Source: DASRHY01 sp035650275
GTDB lineage: Bacteria; Actinomycetota; Actinomycetes; Propionibacteriales; Kribbellaceae
DNA: 64,000 nt
Direction: 5' to 3'
Assembly: GCA_035650275.1 (NCBI GenBank)
Contig: DASRHY010000145.1
Location: 1 to 64,000, forward strand
The stretch's first letter is position 1; every line of letters starts with the position of its first letter. Below are positions 51,075 through 59,793 of this stretch, one piece after another. The position numbers and the translations under genes are program-made. The notes beneath the pieces were generated by a model that was given only the letters and a program-made list of their open reading frames with translations, was not told the origin of the DNA and did no database searches.

Positions 51075-52453
51075 CGCCGGATGCCGGGAGCACTGACCAA
51101 CACGCCGGCGGCGGCCGCCGCGAGCGGTACCAGCAGCGCGGACCGGAACGCGTCCAGGTCCTGCTCGGCGTGCCCCGAGATCACCAGCGTCACCACCGCC
51201 AGGCCGAGCGCGGCGCCGAACTGGAACGACGAGGTCAGCAGTCCGCTCGCCAGGCCCTGCTCGCGCTCGGCCACACCGTCGGTGGCCGCGATGGTGAGCG
51301 GTCCGTAGGCGAGCGCGAAGGCACCACCGAGCAGCAGGAACGCGGGCAGCATCGCGGCATATGTCCAGTCCGGGCCGAGCGGCAGGAACAGCGCGTACGC
51401 CGCGGCGGCGAGCACCAGCCCGCCGAAGACCACCCGGTGGTTGCCGAACCGGTTGACCAGCACGGGCGTGAGGGTCGGCGCCAGGATCGCGTCGATCCCG
51501 ATCACCGCGAGCGCCAGGCCGGTCTCGATCTCGGACCAGCCACGCAGCTCCTGCAGGTAGAGCACGGTGACGAACTGGAAGCCCATGAACGAGCCGACCA
51601 GCAGCAGCGCGCCCAGGTTCGCCCGGACCAGTGCGGCCGAGCGCAGGATGCCGAGCCGGACCAGCGGCGCCGCCGACCGGCGTTCGATCGCGACGAACGC
51701 GGCGAGCAGCAGCAGCCCGGCCGCCAGGGTCACGGCGGTCCGCGCGACCGGGACGTCGGGCGCCGACACCACGGCGTACACCAGCAGCACCATCGCGACG
51801 GTGAGGACGGCGGCTCCGGTGACGTCGAACCCGGCCGCCGTGCGCTCCGGCCGCCCGTCCCGCGGGATCAGCCGGACCGCCAGCGCCAGGATCACCGACG
51901 CCATCAGCACCGGCGCGAAGAACACCCAGCGCCAGTCGGCCGCGGTGAGCAGCCCGCCGGTGACCATGCCGAGGGAGAAGCCGCCGGCGGCGGTGCCGGC
52001 GTACACCAGCAGGGCCTTGTTCCGCTGCCTGCCCTCGGCGAACGTCGTGGTGATGATGGAGAGCCCGGCCGGGGTGAGGAACGCGGCGGCGACCCCGGTG
52101 ACGAACCGGGCCAGCACCAGGACCCAGCCGTCGATCGCCAGCCCGCCGAGCCCGGAGAACGCGACGAACACGACCAACCAGCCGAGGAACATCCGGCGCC
52201 GCCCGAGCAGGTCCGCGGCCCGGCCGCCGAGCAGCACGAAGCCGCCGTACCCGAGCACGTAGGCGCTGACCACCCACTGCAGCTCGGCGGTGGTCAGGCC
52301 GAGCTCGGCGCGGATCGAGGGCAGCGCGACGCCCATCATCGAGATGTCGATGCCCTCCAGGAAGATCGCGCCGCACAGCACGAGCAGCAGGCCCCAGTCG
52401 CGGCCGCCGAGCCGCTCGGGTCGAGAGGTGGTTACGGGGGACAGCTGTGACAC
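51071..52453 (-). CDS. MFS drug-efflux transporter, DHA2-type
   Basis: A 460-residue transporter with about 14 hydrophobic segments. Motif A is GGRAADLLGRRRMFL, and the helix-5 antiporter motif is around GFSLGMVTGGLLTAADWRWV. It should export hydrophobic drugs by proton antiport. GAGGAG lies six bases before the GTG start. It diverges from an HxlR regulator gene, with an inverted repeat between them, so it is probably controlled by that regulator. Confidence 0.9.
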   Translation of the reverse strand: MSQLSPVTTSRPERLGGRDWGLLLVLCGAIFLEGIDISMMGVALPSIRAELGLTTAELQWVVSAYVLGYGGFVLLGGRAADLLGRRRMFLGWLVVFVAFSGLGGLAIDGWVLVLARFVTGVAAAFLTPAGLSIITTTFAEGRQRNKALLVYAGTAAGGFSLGMVTGGLLTAADWRWVFFAPVLMASVILALAVRLIPRDGRPERTAAGFDVTGAAVLTVAMVLLVYAVVSAPDVPVARTAVTLAAGLLLLAAFVAIERRSAAPLVRLGILRSAALVRANLGALLLVGSFMGFQFVTVLYLQELRGWSEIETGLALAVIGIDAILAPTLTPVLVNRFGNHRVVFGGLVLAAAAYALFLPLGPDWTYAAMLPAFLLLGGAFALAYGPLTIAATDGVAEREQGLASGLLTSSFQFGAALGLAVVTLVISGHAEQDLDAFRSALLVPLAAAAAGVLVSAPGIRR

Positions 52454-52473
52454 GCCGGGCTCCTCAATGGTTG

Positions 52474-52488
52474 GTTACTTCTTGTAAC
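52474..52488. promoter_or_regulatory. HxlR-type operator between MFS and regulator genes
   Basis: GTTACTTCTTGTAAC is a perfect inverted repeat with 5-base arms and a 5-base centre, close to the usual HxlR-family site. It lies 21 bases from the MFS start and 31 from the regulator start. Confidence 0.6.
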
Positions 52489-52518
52489 TAGGACCATCGT
52501 CCGGAACTATGGGGGATT

Positions 52519-52977
52519 GTGGAAGAAGGCACTTTCGAGGAACCGGGTTCCCGCTGCGACACCGACTTCGAGGGCGACCCGTTCCAGTGGGACTCACGCG
52601 AGGACTGCGAGGTCCGGCAGATCCTGGACCGGGTCGCGGACAAGTGGTCGCTGCTGGTGATCGCCCTGCTCGAGCAGCGCACGCTGCGGTTCACCGAGCT
52701 GCGCCGCACCATCGACGGCATCAGCCAGCGGATGCTGACCGTCACGCTGCGCCAGCTGGAGCGCGACGGACTGGTCGAGCGGACCGTCTACCCGGTGGTG
52801 CCGCCGCGGGTCGAGTACGCGCTGACGCCGCTCGGCGCGACCCTGCACGACACGATCAAGTCCCTGGTCGACTGGACCGAGAAGCACCAGAACGAGATCG
52901 CCGCAGCCCGCGCCGCGTACGACGCCCGGACGGACGCGGCGTCACCGGTCCCGGCCGATCAGCCCGCACCTGCCTAG
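52519..52977 (+). CDS. HxlR-family transcriptional regulator
   Basis: A 152-residue winged-helix regulator. The signature is WSLLVIALLEQRTLRFTEL with GISQRMLTVTLRQLERDGLV and PRVEYALTPLG. Two Cys in the N-terminal part (SRCDTDF and EDCEVR) could be redox or metal sensors, as in HypR/YodB-type members. It likely regulates itself and the divergent MFS gene through the operator between them. The start is a GTG. Confidence 0.9.
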   Translation: MEEGTFEEPGSRCDTDFEGDPFQWDSREDCEVRQILDRVADKWSLLVIALLEQRTLRFTELRRTIDGISQRMLTVTLRQLERDGLVERTVYPVVPPRVEYALTPLGATLHDTIKSLVDWTEKHQNEIAAARAAYDARTDAASPVPADQPAPA

Positions 52978-52983
52978 TCTCGG

Positions 52984-54501
52984 TCACGGGAGCCGGCTCA
53001 GCGCAGCGGTTCGCGGTCCGCGCTCCCCGGTCCAGGTGAGCGTCGCGAAGGCGGTGTCGAGCGCGGCGTCGAGGACCACACGCTCCTCCTGGTGGGTCCA
53101 GGTGATGGTCAGCCGGGGGCCACCGCCGGCGACTACGCACGTTCCCTCGAAGGCGGGATGGGAGTTCCGGAAGCGGATCAGCCGCAGCAGTGCCCGCACC
53201 ACGGGGCGCCGAAGCTCCTGCTCGATCTCCCCGCGGGTGTAGTAGTGACGGTTGACGTCGCGGCCGACGTTGCTGTGCGACAGCAGCTGCATGTCGTTGG
53301 ATCCGGCGAGCAGCCCGACGTAGTAGACCTGCGGCACCCCGGGCGTGAGGAGCTGCACGGCCCGGGCCAGCAGGTAGCGGTCGTCGTCGCGTCCGAGGGC
53401 GTCGTAGATGGTGCAGTTCACCTGGTACAGGTCGACGTTGGACGCGGCCGCGCCGGTCGCCCGCCGCGAGGTCCCCAGGCTGCCGTCGTGGATCGCCTCG
53501 ACGAGTCGGTCGATCTGCGCCGGCGTGAGCAGGCCGGGGCGGGACCGGTCGGTGGCGTCGGCGCCGACGTCGATGACACCGATGCCGTCGTGGGTGTCGA
53601 GCACGGTGACCGCGTTGGCCGGCCGTATCTCCATCCAGGCCAGCAGCGGGTCGGCGTCCGCGGCGGTGAGCGCGTGCAGCACCAGCGGCGGGAGAGCGAA
53701 GTCGTAGACGCGGTCGACCTGCTTCGCGATCTCGATCTGCTGGCGGTAGTAGGAGTGCACCTCGACGAGCACCTCGAGCCCGCGCTCGCGGCACCACGCT
53801 GTGACGTCGTCGATGAACCGGAAGGTCTCCGGGGTCATGAACGAGGTCTGACCTGGTGTCTTCACGGCATACCCCACCGCGTCCAGGCGAACCCGCCGCA
53901 CCCGCGCCGTGGCGAGCCGGTCGAGCACCCTGACGAGGTAGTCGTGCGTGACCGGATGCCGCACGTCGACGTCGATCTGCCGGGATGTGAAGGTCGTCCA
54001 GACCAGTCGCCGCGTGCCGTCCGCGAGCTGGTAGGGCGTGAACGGCAGCCCGGGACGCGGCCGGTACAGACGCATGAGCATGTCCTCGGTCGCACCCTCG
54101 GGAAAGACGCCCGCGAAGGTGAGGAACATGCCGTCGTACGCCGACCGCTCACCGTTCGCGAGCCAGTCGAGGAAAGGCTTGGAGCCGGCCGAGACGTGGT
54201 TGACGATGACGTCGACCATCAGGTCGAACTCCTCCGCCAGTCGCGCGACGTCCTCCCAGGTGCCGAGCCGCTTGTCGACCGCGGCATGGTCCTCCGGGTC
54301 GAAGCCGGCGTCGGCGCCGTCATAGGGCTGGAAGAACGGCAGCACGTGGACCCCGCCGAACAGGCCCGCGAGCGGCCCGCGCAGGACATCGTGCAGACCG
54401 CGGATGTCTCCTCCGAGACGGTCCGCGTAGGTGATCAGCTCTACTTTGTCGGCAATGGCGGTATGCTCCCGTCCGCTCGGCACCCCTGGGCGTCGTGCCA
54501 C
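52984..54501 (-). CDS. GH13 sucrose phosphorylase-like enzyme
   Basis: A 505-residue GH13_18-type enzyme converting sucrose (or a related glucoside) and phosphate to glucose-1-phosphate. Diagnostic stretches are VELITYADRLGGDI, GGVHVLPFFQPYDGADAGF and RLDAVGYAVKT with the nucleophile Asp, LVEVHSYYRQ with the acid/base Glu, and LDTHDGIGVID with the third acid. The start is uncertain: the GTG at 54501 adds 16 residues (MARRPGVPSGREHTAI) absent from relatives, which begin near ADKVELITYAD. No good start codon lies there except a rare ATT with GGGAG upstream. A divergent LacI gene probably controls it. Confidence 0.85.
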   Translation of the reverse strand: MARRPGVPSGREHTAIADKVELITYADRLGGDIRGLHDVLRGPLAGLFGGVHVLPFFQPYDGADAGFDPEDHAAVDKRLGTWEDVARLAEEFDLMVDVIVNHVSAGSKPFLDWLANGERSAYDGMFLTFAGVFPEGATEDMLMRLYRPRPGLPFTPYQLADGTRRLVWTTFTSRQIDVDVRHPVTHDYLVRVLDRLATARVRRVRLDAVGYAVKTPGQTSFMTPETFRFIDDVTAWCRERGLEVLVEVHSYYRQQIEIAKQVDRVYDFALPPLVLHALTAADADPLLAWMEIRPANAVTVLDTHDGIGVIDVGADATDRSRPGLLTPAQIDRLVEAIHDGSLGTSRRATGAAASNVDLYQVNCTIYDALGRDDDRYLLARAVQLLTPGVPQVYYVGLLAGSNDMQLLSHSNVGRDVNRHYYTRGEIEQELRRPVVRALLRLIRFRNSHPAFEGTCVVAGGGPRLTITWTHQEERVVLDAALDTAFATLTWTGERGPRTAALSRLP

Positions 54502-54690
54502 CCCGGCGACGCGATGGTCCGCCGCGGTGGCATCAGACCCGTGGTGCGTCCTCGGGCACCTCGCGCTCGCCGGCGCGCGGCTCGTCAGATTTCCCCGTCA
54601 TGACCCGCCTCACTGTGGCGCGGCGCTCCCATCAGCGTTGTCCGCGCGGTAGGCGTGCTGCGGGGCGCCCGGAATCGCCCCGACACCCGC

Positions 54691-54709
54691 TGGTAAAACG
54701 TTTGCATCA
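54691..54709. promoter_or_regulatory. LacI-type operator candidate 1
   Basis: TGGTAAAACGTTTGCATCA is centred on AAACGTTT, with the central CG and partial outer symmetry of LacI-family sites, in the gap before the GH13 gene. The rest of the 54502-54889 gap has no supported gene. Confidence 0.45.
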
Positions 54710-54813
54710 TGGAGTGTGTCATAGGTCCCACCGCTTGCCAAGGCGCAATCGGCGACACGCGGATCTGCTATGTGTCGTGAGTATTCGACGGATGATACTG
54801 TCAGCGAGACTGA

Positions 54814-54827
54814 TGAAAACGTGTTCA
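54814..54827. promoter_or_regulatory. LacI-type operator candidate 2
   Basis: TGAAAACGTGTTCA has perfect TGAA/TTCA arms and a central ACGT. It ends 62 bases before the LacI-family start and would fit autoregulation together with the site at 54691. Confidence 0.5.
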
Positions 54828-54889
54828 CCTATCCGGTGACTCGCTGGTCGAGGCGGTCATGCCGGGCTTGGGGCGTCCTGAGGTGAGTC

Positions 54890-55972
54890 GTGAGTGCTGA
54901 CCCGGGCCGGGAGTCGTCTGCACACCGGTCCAGCATTCTCGACGTCGCTGCCCTGGCCGGCGTCTCGCCCGCCACTGTCTCCCGGTCCCTGCGCGGACTG
55001 TCCAAGGTCGCTCCGCAGACCCGCCAGCGCGTGCAGGACGCGGCGCGAGAGCTGTCCTACGTCGTCTCGCCACAAGCATCCGGCCTGGCGTCGGGCCGGA
55101 CCCGTGCCGTCGCGGTCGTCGTCCCGTTCATCACCCGCTGGTTCTTCAGCACCGTCGTCGCCGGCGTAACCGACGTCCTGCGCGAGTCCGGCTACGACGT
55201 CATCCTCCATCATCTCGGCGGCGCGAACGATCGTGACCGCTTCTTCGCGCGGATGCCACTCGCCCGCAGGGTCGACGGCGTCCTCAGCCTGTCGATGCCG
55301 CTCACCGACGAGCACACTCTGGCGCTCCGTGCCCTCGACATCCCGCTCGTGAGCGTCGGATCACCCATGCCTGGCGTGCCGTCGGTGGGTATCGACGAGG
55401 TGGCCGCGGCGCAGACCGCGGTCAACCACCTGCTGCACCAGGGACACGAGCAGATCGGGTTCATCGCCGGCATACCGGACGACCCTCGCTTCGGCTTCGT
55501 CTCCTCGCAGCTTCGTCGCCGCGGTTACGAGCTCGCCCTGACGGCGGCCGGGGTCTCGGTCAACCCCGAGCTCACCGTCGCGGGGAGCTACGGCCTGGAA
55601 GGCGGTGCGGCCGCGATGGCGCAGCTGCTGTCCGGACCGGTGCTGCCGACCGCAGTCTTCGCCGAGTACGACGAGCTGGCCATCGGTGCGCTGTGGGCCC
55701 TGCGCCGGGCCGGGCTCCCAGTACCTCAGAAGATGTCGGTCGTGGGCATCGACGACCATGAGATGGCTCAGCTATTCGAGCTGACCAGTGTGGCGCAGAA
55801 CGTCCATGAGCAAGGCGCGGCAGCCGCGCGCCTGCTGCTGCAAGCCCTGGAGACGCCGTCGGCTCACCAGGCCGACACCGACATCGTCCTCCCCACGCGG
55901 CTCGTGCTCCGAGGCACCACGTCGCCGCCGTCCGGCCGCAGCCGGACAGCTCGCAAACGCCGCGGGGGCTGA
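54890..55972 (+). CDS. LacI-family transcriptional regulator
   Basis: A 360-residue repressor. The helix-turn-helix is ILDVAALAGVSPATVSRSLR, with a hinge region ending VSPQASGLASGRTRAVAVV. The ligand domain has VVPFITRWFFSTVVAGVTDV, VDGVLSLSMPL, GHEQIGFIAG and VVGIDDHEMAQLF. The Arg/Ser-rich tail after residue 340 is non-conserved. GTG start at 54890. It most likely responds to a sugar and controls the divergent GH13 gene, and possibly the SMP-30 gene downstream. Confidence 0.9.
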   Translation: MSADPGRESSAHRSSILDVAALAGVSPATVSRSLRGLSKVAPQTRQRVQDAARELSYVVSPQASGLASGRTRAVAVVVPFITRWFFSTVVAGVTDVLRESGYDVILHHLGGANDRDRFFARMPLARRVDGVLSLSMPLTDEHTLALRALDIPLVSVGSPMPGVPSVGIDEVAAAQTAVNHLLHQGHEQIGFIAGIPDDPRFGFVSSQLRRRGYELALTAAGVSVNPELTVAGSYGLEGGAAAMAQLLSGPVLPTAVFAEYDELAIGALWALRRAGLPVPQKMSVVGIDDHEMAQLFELTSVAQNVHEQGAAAARLLLQALETPSAHQADTDIVLPTRLVLRGTTSPPSGRSRTARKRRGG

Positions 55973-56036
55973 AGGGCGCGCCGGACACAGCCGAACCCGT
56001 AAAGTCCGGCCTACCTGTGAAGTCGAGGAGGCTGGC

Positions 56037-56969
56037 GTGACGGTCGTACCCGGACCCGCGGTGGAGACGATCCCGGCCGAGCGGGTGCAGCTCGACGACC
56101 GGTTCAAGGCCGTCGACGGCGACGAACGCGTCGAGCGGCTCTGGTCGGGTGGCCGCTGGCTGGAGGGTCCCGTGTACGTCCCGGCGTACCGAAGCCTGCT
56201 GTTCAGTGACATCCCGAACGACCGGATCCTGCGGTACGACGAGGTGTCCGGCGCGATCTCGATCTTCCGCCAGCCGGCCGGGAACACCAACGGACACACG
56301 CTGGACGAACAGGGCCGGCTGGTCAGCTGCCAGCACGGCCACCGCCAGGTGGTCCGCACCGAGCACGACGGCAGCATCACCGTGCTGGCCGGCAGCTACG
56401 ACGGGAAGCGGCTTAACAGCCCGAACGACGTCGTGGTCCGCCGGGACGGGTCGGTCTGGTTCACCGACCCGCCGTACGGGCGGATGAGCGACTACGAGGG
56501 CAACAAGGGCGACGGCGAGGTGGACGGCAACTACGTCTACCGGGTCGACCCGGCGACCGGCGACGTCCGCGTCGTCGCCGACGACTTCACCCGGCCGAAC
56601 GGGCTGGCGTTCTCCCTCGACGAGTCGAAGCTGTACATCGTGGACACCCCGGAGAAGCACATCCGGGTCTTCGACGTGGACGGCGACAAGCTCACCGGCG
56701 GCGACGTGTTCGCGCCGTGCACGGCCGGGATGTTCGACGGCATCCGGCTGGATACCGAGGGCCGGGTCTGGGCCGCGACCCACGAGGGCGTGCACTGCTT
56801 CGACCCGGACGGCACGCTGATCGGCAAGCTGGTTCTGCCCGAGGCCACCTCGAACATCTGCTTCGGCGGTCCGAAGCGAAACCGCCTCTTCATGACCGCC
56901 ACCAGCTCGGTCTACTCCTGGCTCACCACCACCAACGGCGCCCCCCAGCCCTACGACCCGCCCCGCTAG
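56037..56969 (+). CDS. SMP-30/gluconolactonase family lactonase
   Basis: A 310-residue six-bladed beta-propeller. Metal ligands are expected in WLEGPVYVPAYRSLLFSDI (Glu), RLNSPNDVVVRRDGSVWFTD (Asn and Asp region) and TRPNGLAFSLDESKLYIVD. It should hydrolyse a sugar lactone to the aldonic acid. The start is a GTG at 56037 with GAGGAGG (56025-56031) five bases upstream. It lies 64 bases after the LacI gene, in the same direction, and may share its control. Such lactones are also products of the uronate/sugar dehydrogenase gene at 19232, but the two loci are far apart. Confidence 0.9.
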   Translation: MTVVPGPAVETIPAERVQLDDRFKAVDGDERVERLWSGGRWLEGPVYVPAYRSLLFSDIPNDRILRYDEVSGAISIFRQPAGNTNGHTLDEQGRLVSCQHGHRQVVRTEHDGSITVLAGSYDGKRLNSPNDVVVRRDGSVWFTDPPYGRMSDYEGNKGDGEVDGNYVYRVDPATGDVRVVADDFTRPNGLAFSLDESKLYIVDTPEKHIRVFDVDGDKLTGGDVFAPCTAGMFDGIRLDTEGRVWAATHEGVHCFDPDGTLIGKLVLPEATSNICFGGPKRNRLFMTATSSVYSWLTTTNGAPQPYDPPR

Positions 56970-57021
56970 CCCCGGCACCACCCGCCCCTGTGGCTCGGGC
57001 GGCGCCCCGGCCCCTCCCTCT

Positions 57022-57113
57022 GCAATTCGCGTGGTCAACCACGCGAATGGAGGGTTCGCCACGGCTATGACCGGGGTGAACCCTCCACCCCTGTGGTTAA
57101 CCACGCGAATTGC
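57022..57113. repeat. 92-base hairpin element, copy 1
   Basis: The ends GCAATTCGCGTGGT and ACCACGCGAATTGC pair perfectly (14 bp). Inside, AACCAC pairs with GTGGTT, then after a 5x5 internal loop TGGAGGGTTCGCC pairs with GGTGAACCCTCCA (one G-U), closing a ~14-base loop. TTCGCGTGG/CCACGCGAA can also fold alone. The element has the same length, orientation and architecture as the copy at 57318. Confidence 0.85.
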
Positions 57114-57218
57114 GCGGTGATCGTTGCCGGTCCGCCCAATCAGCTGATCCCTTCTCCCGGTGTGTCCGAGGTGCGGAGGGCACCTCGAGTGGTCAATGGG
57201 CCAGATACACGGAAGACA

Positions 57219-57239
57219 GCCCTCTCACTAGCAGAGGGC
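57219..57239. terminator. small hairpin between the two 92-base elements
   Basis: GCCCTCT (57219-57225) pairs with AGAGGGC (57233-57239) around a 7-base loop. The rest of 57114-57317 shows no supported gene. Confidence 0.5.
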
Positions 57240-57317
57240 GCCTCTCGCGGGCGACCGGCGAGGGACCTCGGCACGAAGCCCGCCGCGGCACCCGCCACCG
57301 GTGCCTTACGCGCCCGG

Positions 57318-57409
57318 GCAATTCGCGTGGTTAGCCACGCGAAGGTGGACTTCGCCACGGGTATGACCGGGGCGAACCCACCAGCCGGGTGGTTAACCAC
57401 GCGAATTGC
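57318..57409. repeat. 92-base hairpin element, copy 2
   Basis: Identical ends to copy 1, 296 bases downstream in the same orientation. The inner stem differs but pairing is kept: GGTGG pairs with CCACC where copy 1 has GGAGG with CCTCC, and TTCGCC pairs perfectly with GGCGAA. Two substitutions across a stem that restore pairing suggest the fold is what matters. Confidence 0.85.
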
Positions 57410-57418
57410 GGCACCCAA

Positions 57419-57460
57419 CCCAACCCGCTTCGGACAGCGGCCAGCGGGCAGCGGGTTGGG
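57419..57460. terminator. hairpin terminator before the Nramp-like gene end
   Basis: CCCAACCCGCT (57419-57429) pairs perfectly with AGCGGGTTGGG (57450-57460) around 20 bases, 19 bases past the end of the reverse-strand transporter gene. Confidence 0.65.
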
Positions 57461-57478
57461 TGCCGGGGGTGTGCTGGG

Positions 57479-58921
57479 TCAGAAGAGCTTGGCGAACTGT
57501 TCTTGGATGGTGAGGACGGCGAGGAAGCCGAACGCGAGACCGGCGGCGATCAGTACGGCGCTGCGCAGCGGCGTGATCTTGATTGCCTTCGGCAACGCGC
57601 GGGAGTTCATCCACCACAGCAGGAACGAGTAGACGAACATCATCGTGCCGGCGGTGCAGGCCGAGATCACGAGCAGCACGAGCGGCTGGTCCAGCCCGAT
57701 CATCAGGATCAGCACGCCGAAGGCGACCAGGCCCCAGACCAGCCCGAAGTACAGCTTGGACTCGGTGATCGCGGAGGTCCGCAGGTACCGGGCCTTGATC
57801 ATGTCCGCGGCCAGCCGCGAGGTGTAGTCGACGATGCCGGTCGCGGCGGCGAAGAGCGCGAACGCGCCGATCGCCCAGAACAGGTACCCGAACCAGTCGC
57901 CGACCAGAGACTGCAGCGTGAGGCCCTCGATCTTCAGGAAGCTGATGTTGTTCTCGACCGCCGGGTTACCGAACAGGGTCGCGTACGCCAGCATCGAGGT
58001 GAACGTGATCGTGATGACGGTGATGCCGACGAAGGTCATCGCCTGCTCGACGTTCGCGAACTTCCACCACTTGCGCCAGCGGGAGAGGTTCGCGTCGTCG
58101 ACCGGGAACACGTAGCCGTTCGCGGTCGGGTCCGCCTCCTTCTCACCCGTCACCGGCGAGGTCAGCCGCGGCACGTGCAGGCCCATGCCGAAACCCTTGT
58201 CCCGGATCCAGTTGCTCTGGCACAGGTTCTGGCCGCCGCCGGCACCGGCGTACGCGATCGCACCCATCAGCAGCGCGAAGCCGAGCTCGTCAGCGGGGAA
58301 GGCGGGCGCGGTGACGGCGTCGCCCAGCCCGTCCCAGGTGCTGCCGCGGATCGCGAAGATCAGGGCCAGTACGACGAGCAGCCCGATCGCGGCGACCTTG
58401 ACGAAGATCAGCCGCTCGAGCATCACGTACACCACCGGGGCGAGCGTGAGGATGATGCCGATCACGACCAGGATTCCGACCGCGATCCAGCGCGGGTTGC
58501 CGCCGCCGAACAGGTAGGTCAGCATCGTCGCCGAGCTGGTCGCCCAGCCGGGCCACAGGTTCGCGAAGTAGGTCATGACCGCGAAGAAGATGCCCCAGTG
58601 TTTCCAGTACCGGTTGAACCCGGTCAGCGCGGTCTCGCCGGTGGCCAGCGTGTACCGCTCGATCTCCATGTTCAGGAACCACTGGATGCCGACCCCGACG
58701 AAGGCGCCCCAGAGGAACACCAGGCCCACCTGCGAGGAGATGTAGGGCCACAGGATGAACTCGCCCGAGGCCAGGCCGACCCCCGCGCCGACCAGTCCCG
58801 GGCCGATGATCCGCCAGGTCTTCGCCGGTGCCTCCGGCAGGTCGGCTGTCTTCGGTGCGGGCAGGTTCTTGGTCGGCAGGCTGAACCTGTCGGTCACCTG
58901 TCGTTGCGTCGTTCCGGACAT
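57479..58921 (-). CDS. Nramp-related membrane transporter without canonical metal motifs
   Basis: A 480-residue protein with about 11-12 membrane helices in an Nramp/LeuT-like arrangement (IIGPGLVGAGVGLASGEFIL in helix 1; MEIERYTLATGETALTGF after helix 2). The DPGN of helix 1 is replaced by LASGE, and the helix 6 MPH motif by a Gly/Ala/Gln stretch (YAGAGGGQNLCQSNW). Divalent-metal transport therefore cannot be assumed. A cytoplasmic loop of ~50 residues (EKEADPTANGYVFPVDDAN) splits the second half. The ATG at 58921 has GGAAGGGA upstream. The gene is monocistronic as far as visible. Confidence 0.82.
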   Translation of the reverse strand: MSGTTQRQVTDRFSLPTKNLPAPKTADLPEAPAKTWRIIGPGLVGAGVGLASGEFILWPYISSQVGLVFLWGAFVGVGIQWFLNMEIERYTLATGETALTGFNRYWKHWGIFFAVMTYFANLWPGWATSSATMLTYLFGGGNPRWIAVGILVVIGIILTLAPVVYVMLERLIFVKVAAIGLLVVLALIFAIRGSTWDGLGDAVTAPAFPADELGFALLMGAIAYAGAGGGQNLCQSNWIRDKGFGMGLHVPRLTSPVTGEKEADPTANGYVFPVDDANLSRWRKWWKFANVEQAMTFVGITVITITFTSMLAYATLFGNPAVENNISFLKIEGLTLQSLVGDWFGYLFWAIGAFALFAAATGIVDYTSRLAADMIKARYLRTSAITESKLYFGLVWGLVAFGVLILMIGLDQPLVLLVISACTAGTMMFVYSFLLWWMNSRALPKAIKITPLRSAVLIAAGLAFGFLAVLTIQEQFAKLF

Positions 58922-58998
58922 GCCCAGTCCCTTCCACTCGGGCGTGTTCAGGCGGTCAGTGGTCACGTACCCACAGTTGCCGGGATAGAACGTTCGAA

Positions 58999-59793
58999 TC
59001 AGCTCGAGAAGATGCCCGCGGTGACATTCACGAACGTTCCGGTGATCGAGGCTGCCCCATCCGAGGCGAGGAACGCCAGCGTCGCCACCACCTCGGCGAG
59101 CCGCGGAGCCCGCTTCAGCACGGACAGGCCGCCGATGATCTCGTCGATCTGCTCGGGGCCGAGCCCGGTCGCGTCCCGGAGCGGGTTCCGCCCGGCATAC
59201 TCGGGCGCGAACGTCTCCGGCACCCCGGCGGTCCAGACCCCGGCGGCCCGGACGCCGTACGGGCCGAGCTCGGTGGCCAGGTTGCGGATCAGCGTGTCGA
59301 TCGCGGCGTCGGCCGGGCCGGTGCCGCCCATCATCGGGCTGCCGTGCGCCGAACCGCTGTCCAGCGCCAGGATCACCCCCGACCCCTGCTCGGCCATCTG
59401 CCGGCCGGCTGCTCGCGCGGTGACGAAGTTCGCGGTGAGCCCGGCGGTGACCGGCCGCAGGAAGTCGGCCGTGGTCATCTGCACCAGCGGGATGCCCTGG
59501 ACGTCGCCGCGGGAGACCAGGTTCAGCGAGATGTCGACGCCGCCGGCCCGGTCGACCACCGACCGGACCTGGTCGTCGACCGCCTGCTCGTCCAGCGCAT
59601 CCAGTACGGCGACCTCGGCGCGGCCACCCGCCCGGCCGATCCCGGCGGCCACGGCCTCGAGGTGCTGCCGGGTCCGCCCGGCCAGGAAGACGGTGGCACC
59701 CTCGGCCGCGAAGACCCGGGCGACCGCGCCACCGATCGCGCCGCCGGCGCCGTACACGATCGCGGTCTTGTCCTCCAGCAGCATCGCGGTCAC
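58999..59793 (-). CDS. SDR-family protein lacking the YxxxK catalytic pair
   Basis: A 264-residue Rossmann protein. The cofactor motif is YGAGGAIGGAVARVFAAEG. Where SDR enzymes have Ser...YxxxK it reads SGSAHGSPMMGGTGPADAAI, so the catalytic Tyr and Lys appear to be Thr and Asp. The remainder (IRNLATELGPYGVRAAGVWT) is typical. It may bind NAD(P) without normal redox activity. The GTG start overlaps the MFS stop as GTGA, so the two are coupled. The helix-rich C-terminus ends with SITGTFVNVTAG, normal for SDRs. Confidence 0.82.
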   Translation of the reverse strand: MTAMLLEDKTAIVYGAGGAIGGAVARVFAAEGATVFLAGRTRQHLEAVAAGIGRAGGRAEVAVLDALDEQAVDDQVRSVVDRAGGVDISLNLVSRGDVQGIPLVQMTTADFLRPVTAGLTANFVTARAAGRQMAEQGSGVILALDSGSAHGSPMMGGTGPADAAIDTLIRNLATELGPYGVRAAGVWTAGVPETFAPEYAGRNPLRDATGLGPEQIDEIIGGLSVLKRAPRLAEVVATLAFLASDGAASITGTFVNVTAGIFSS

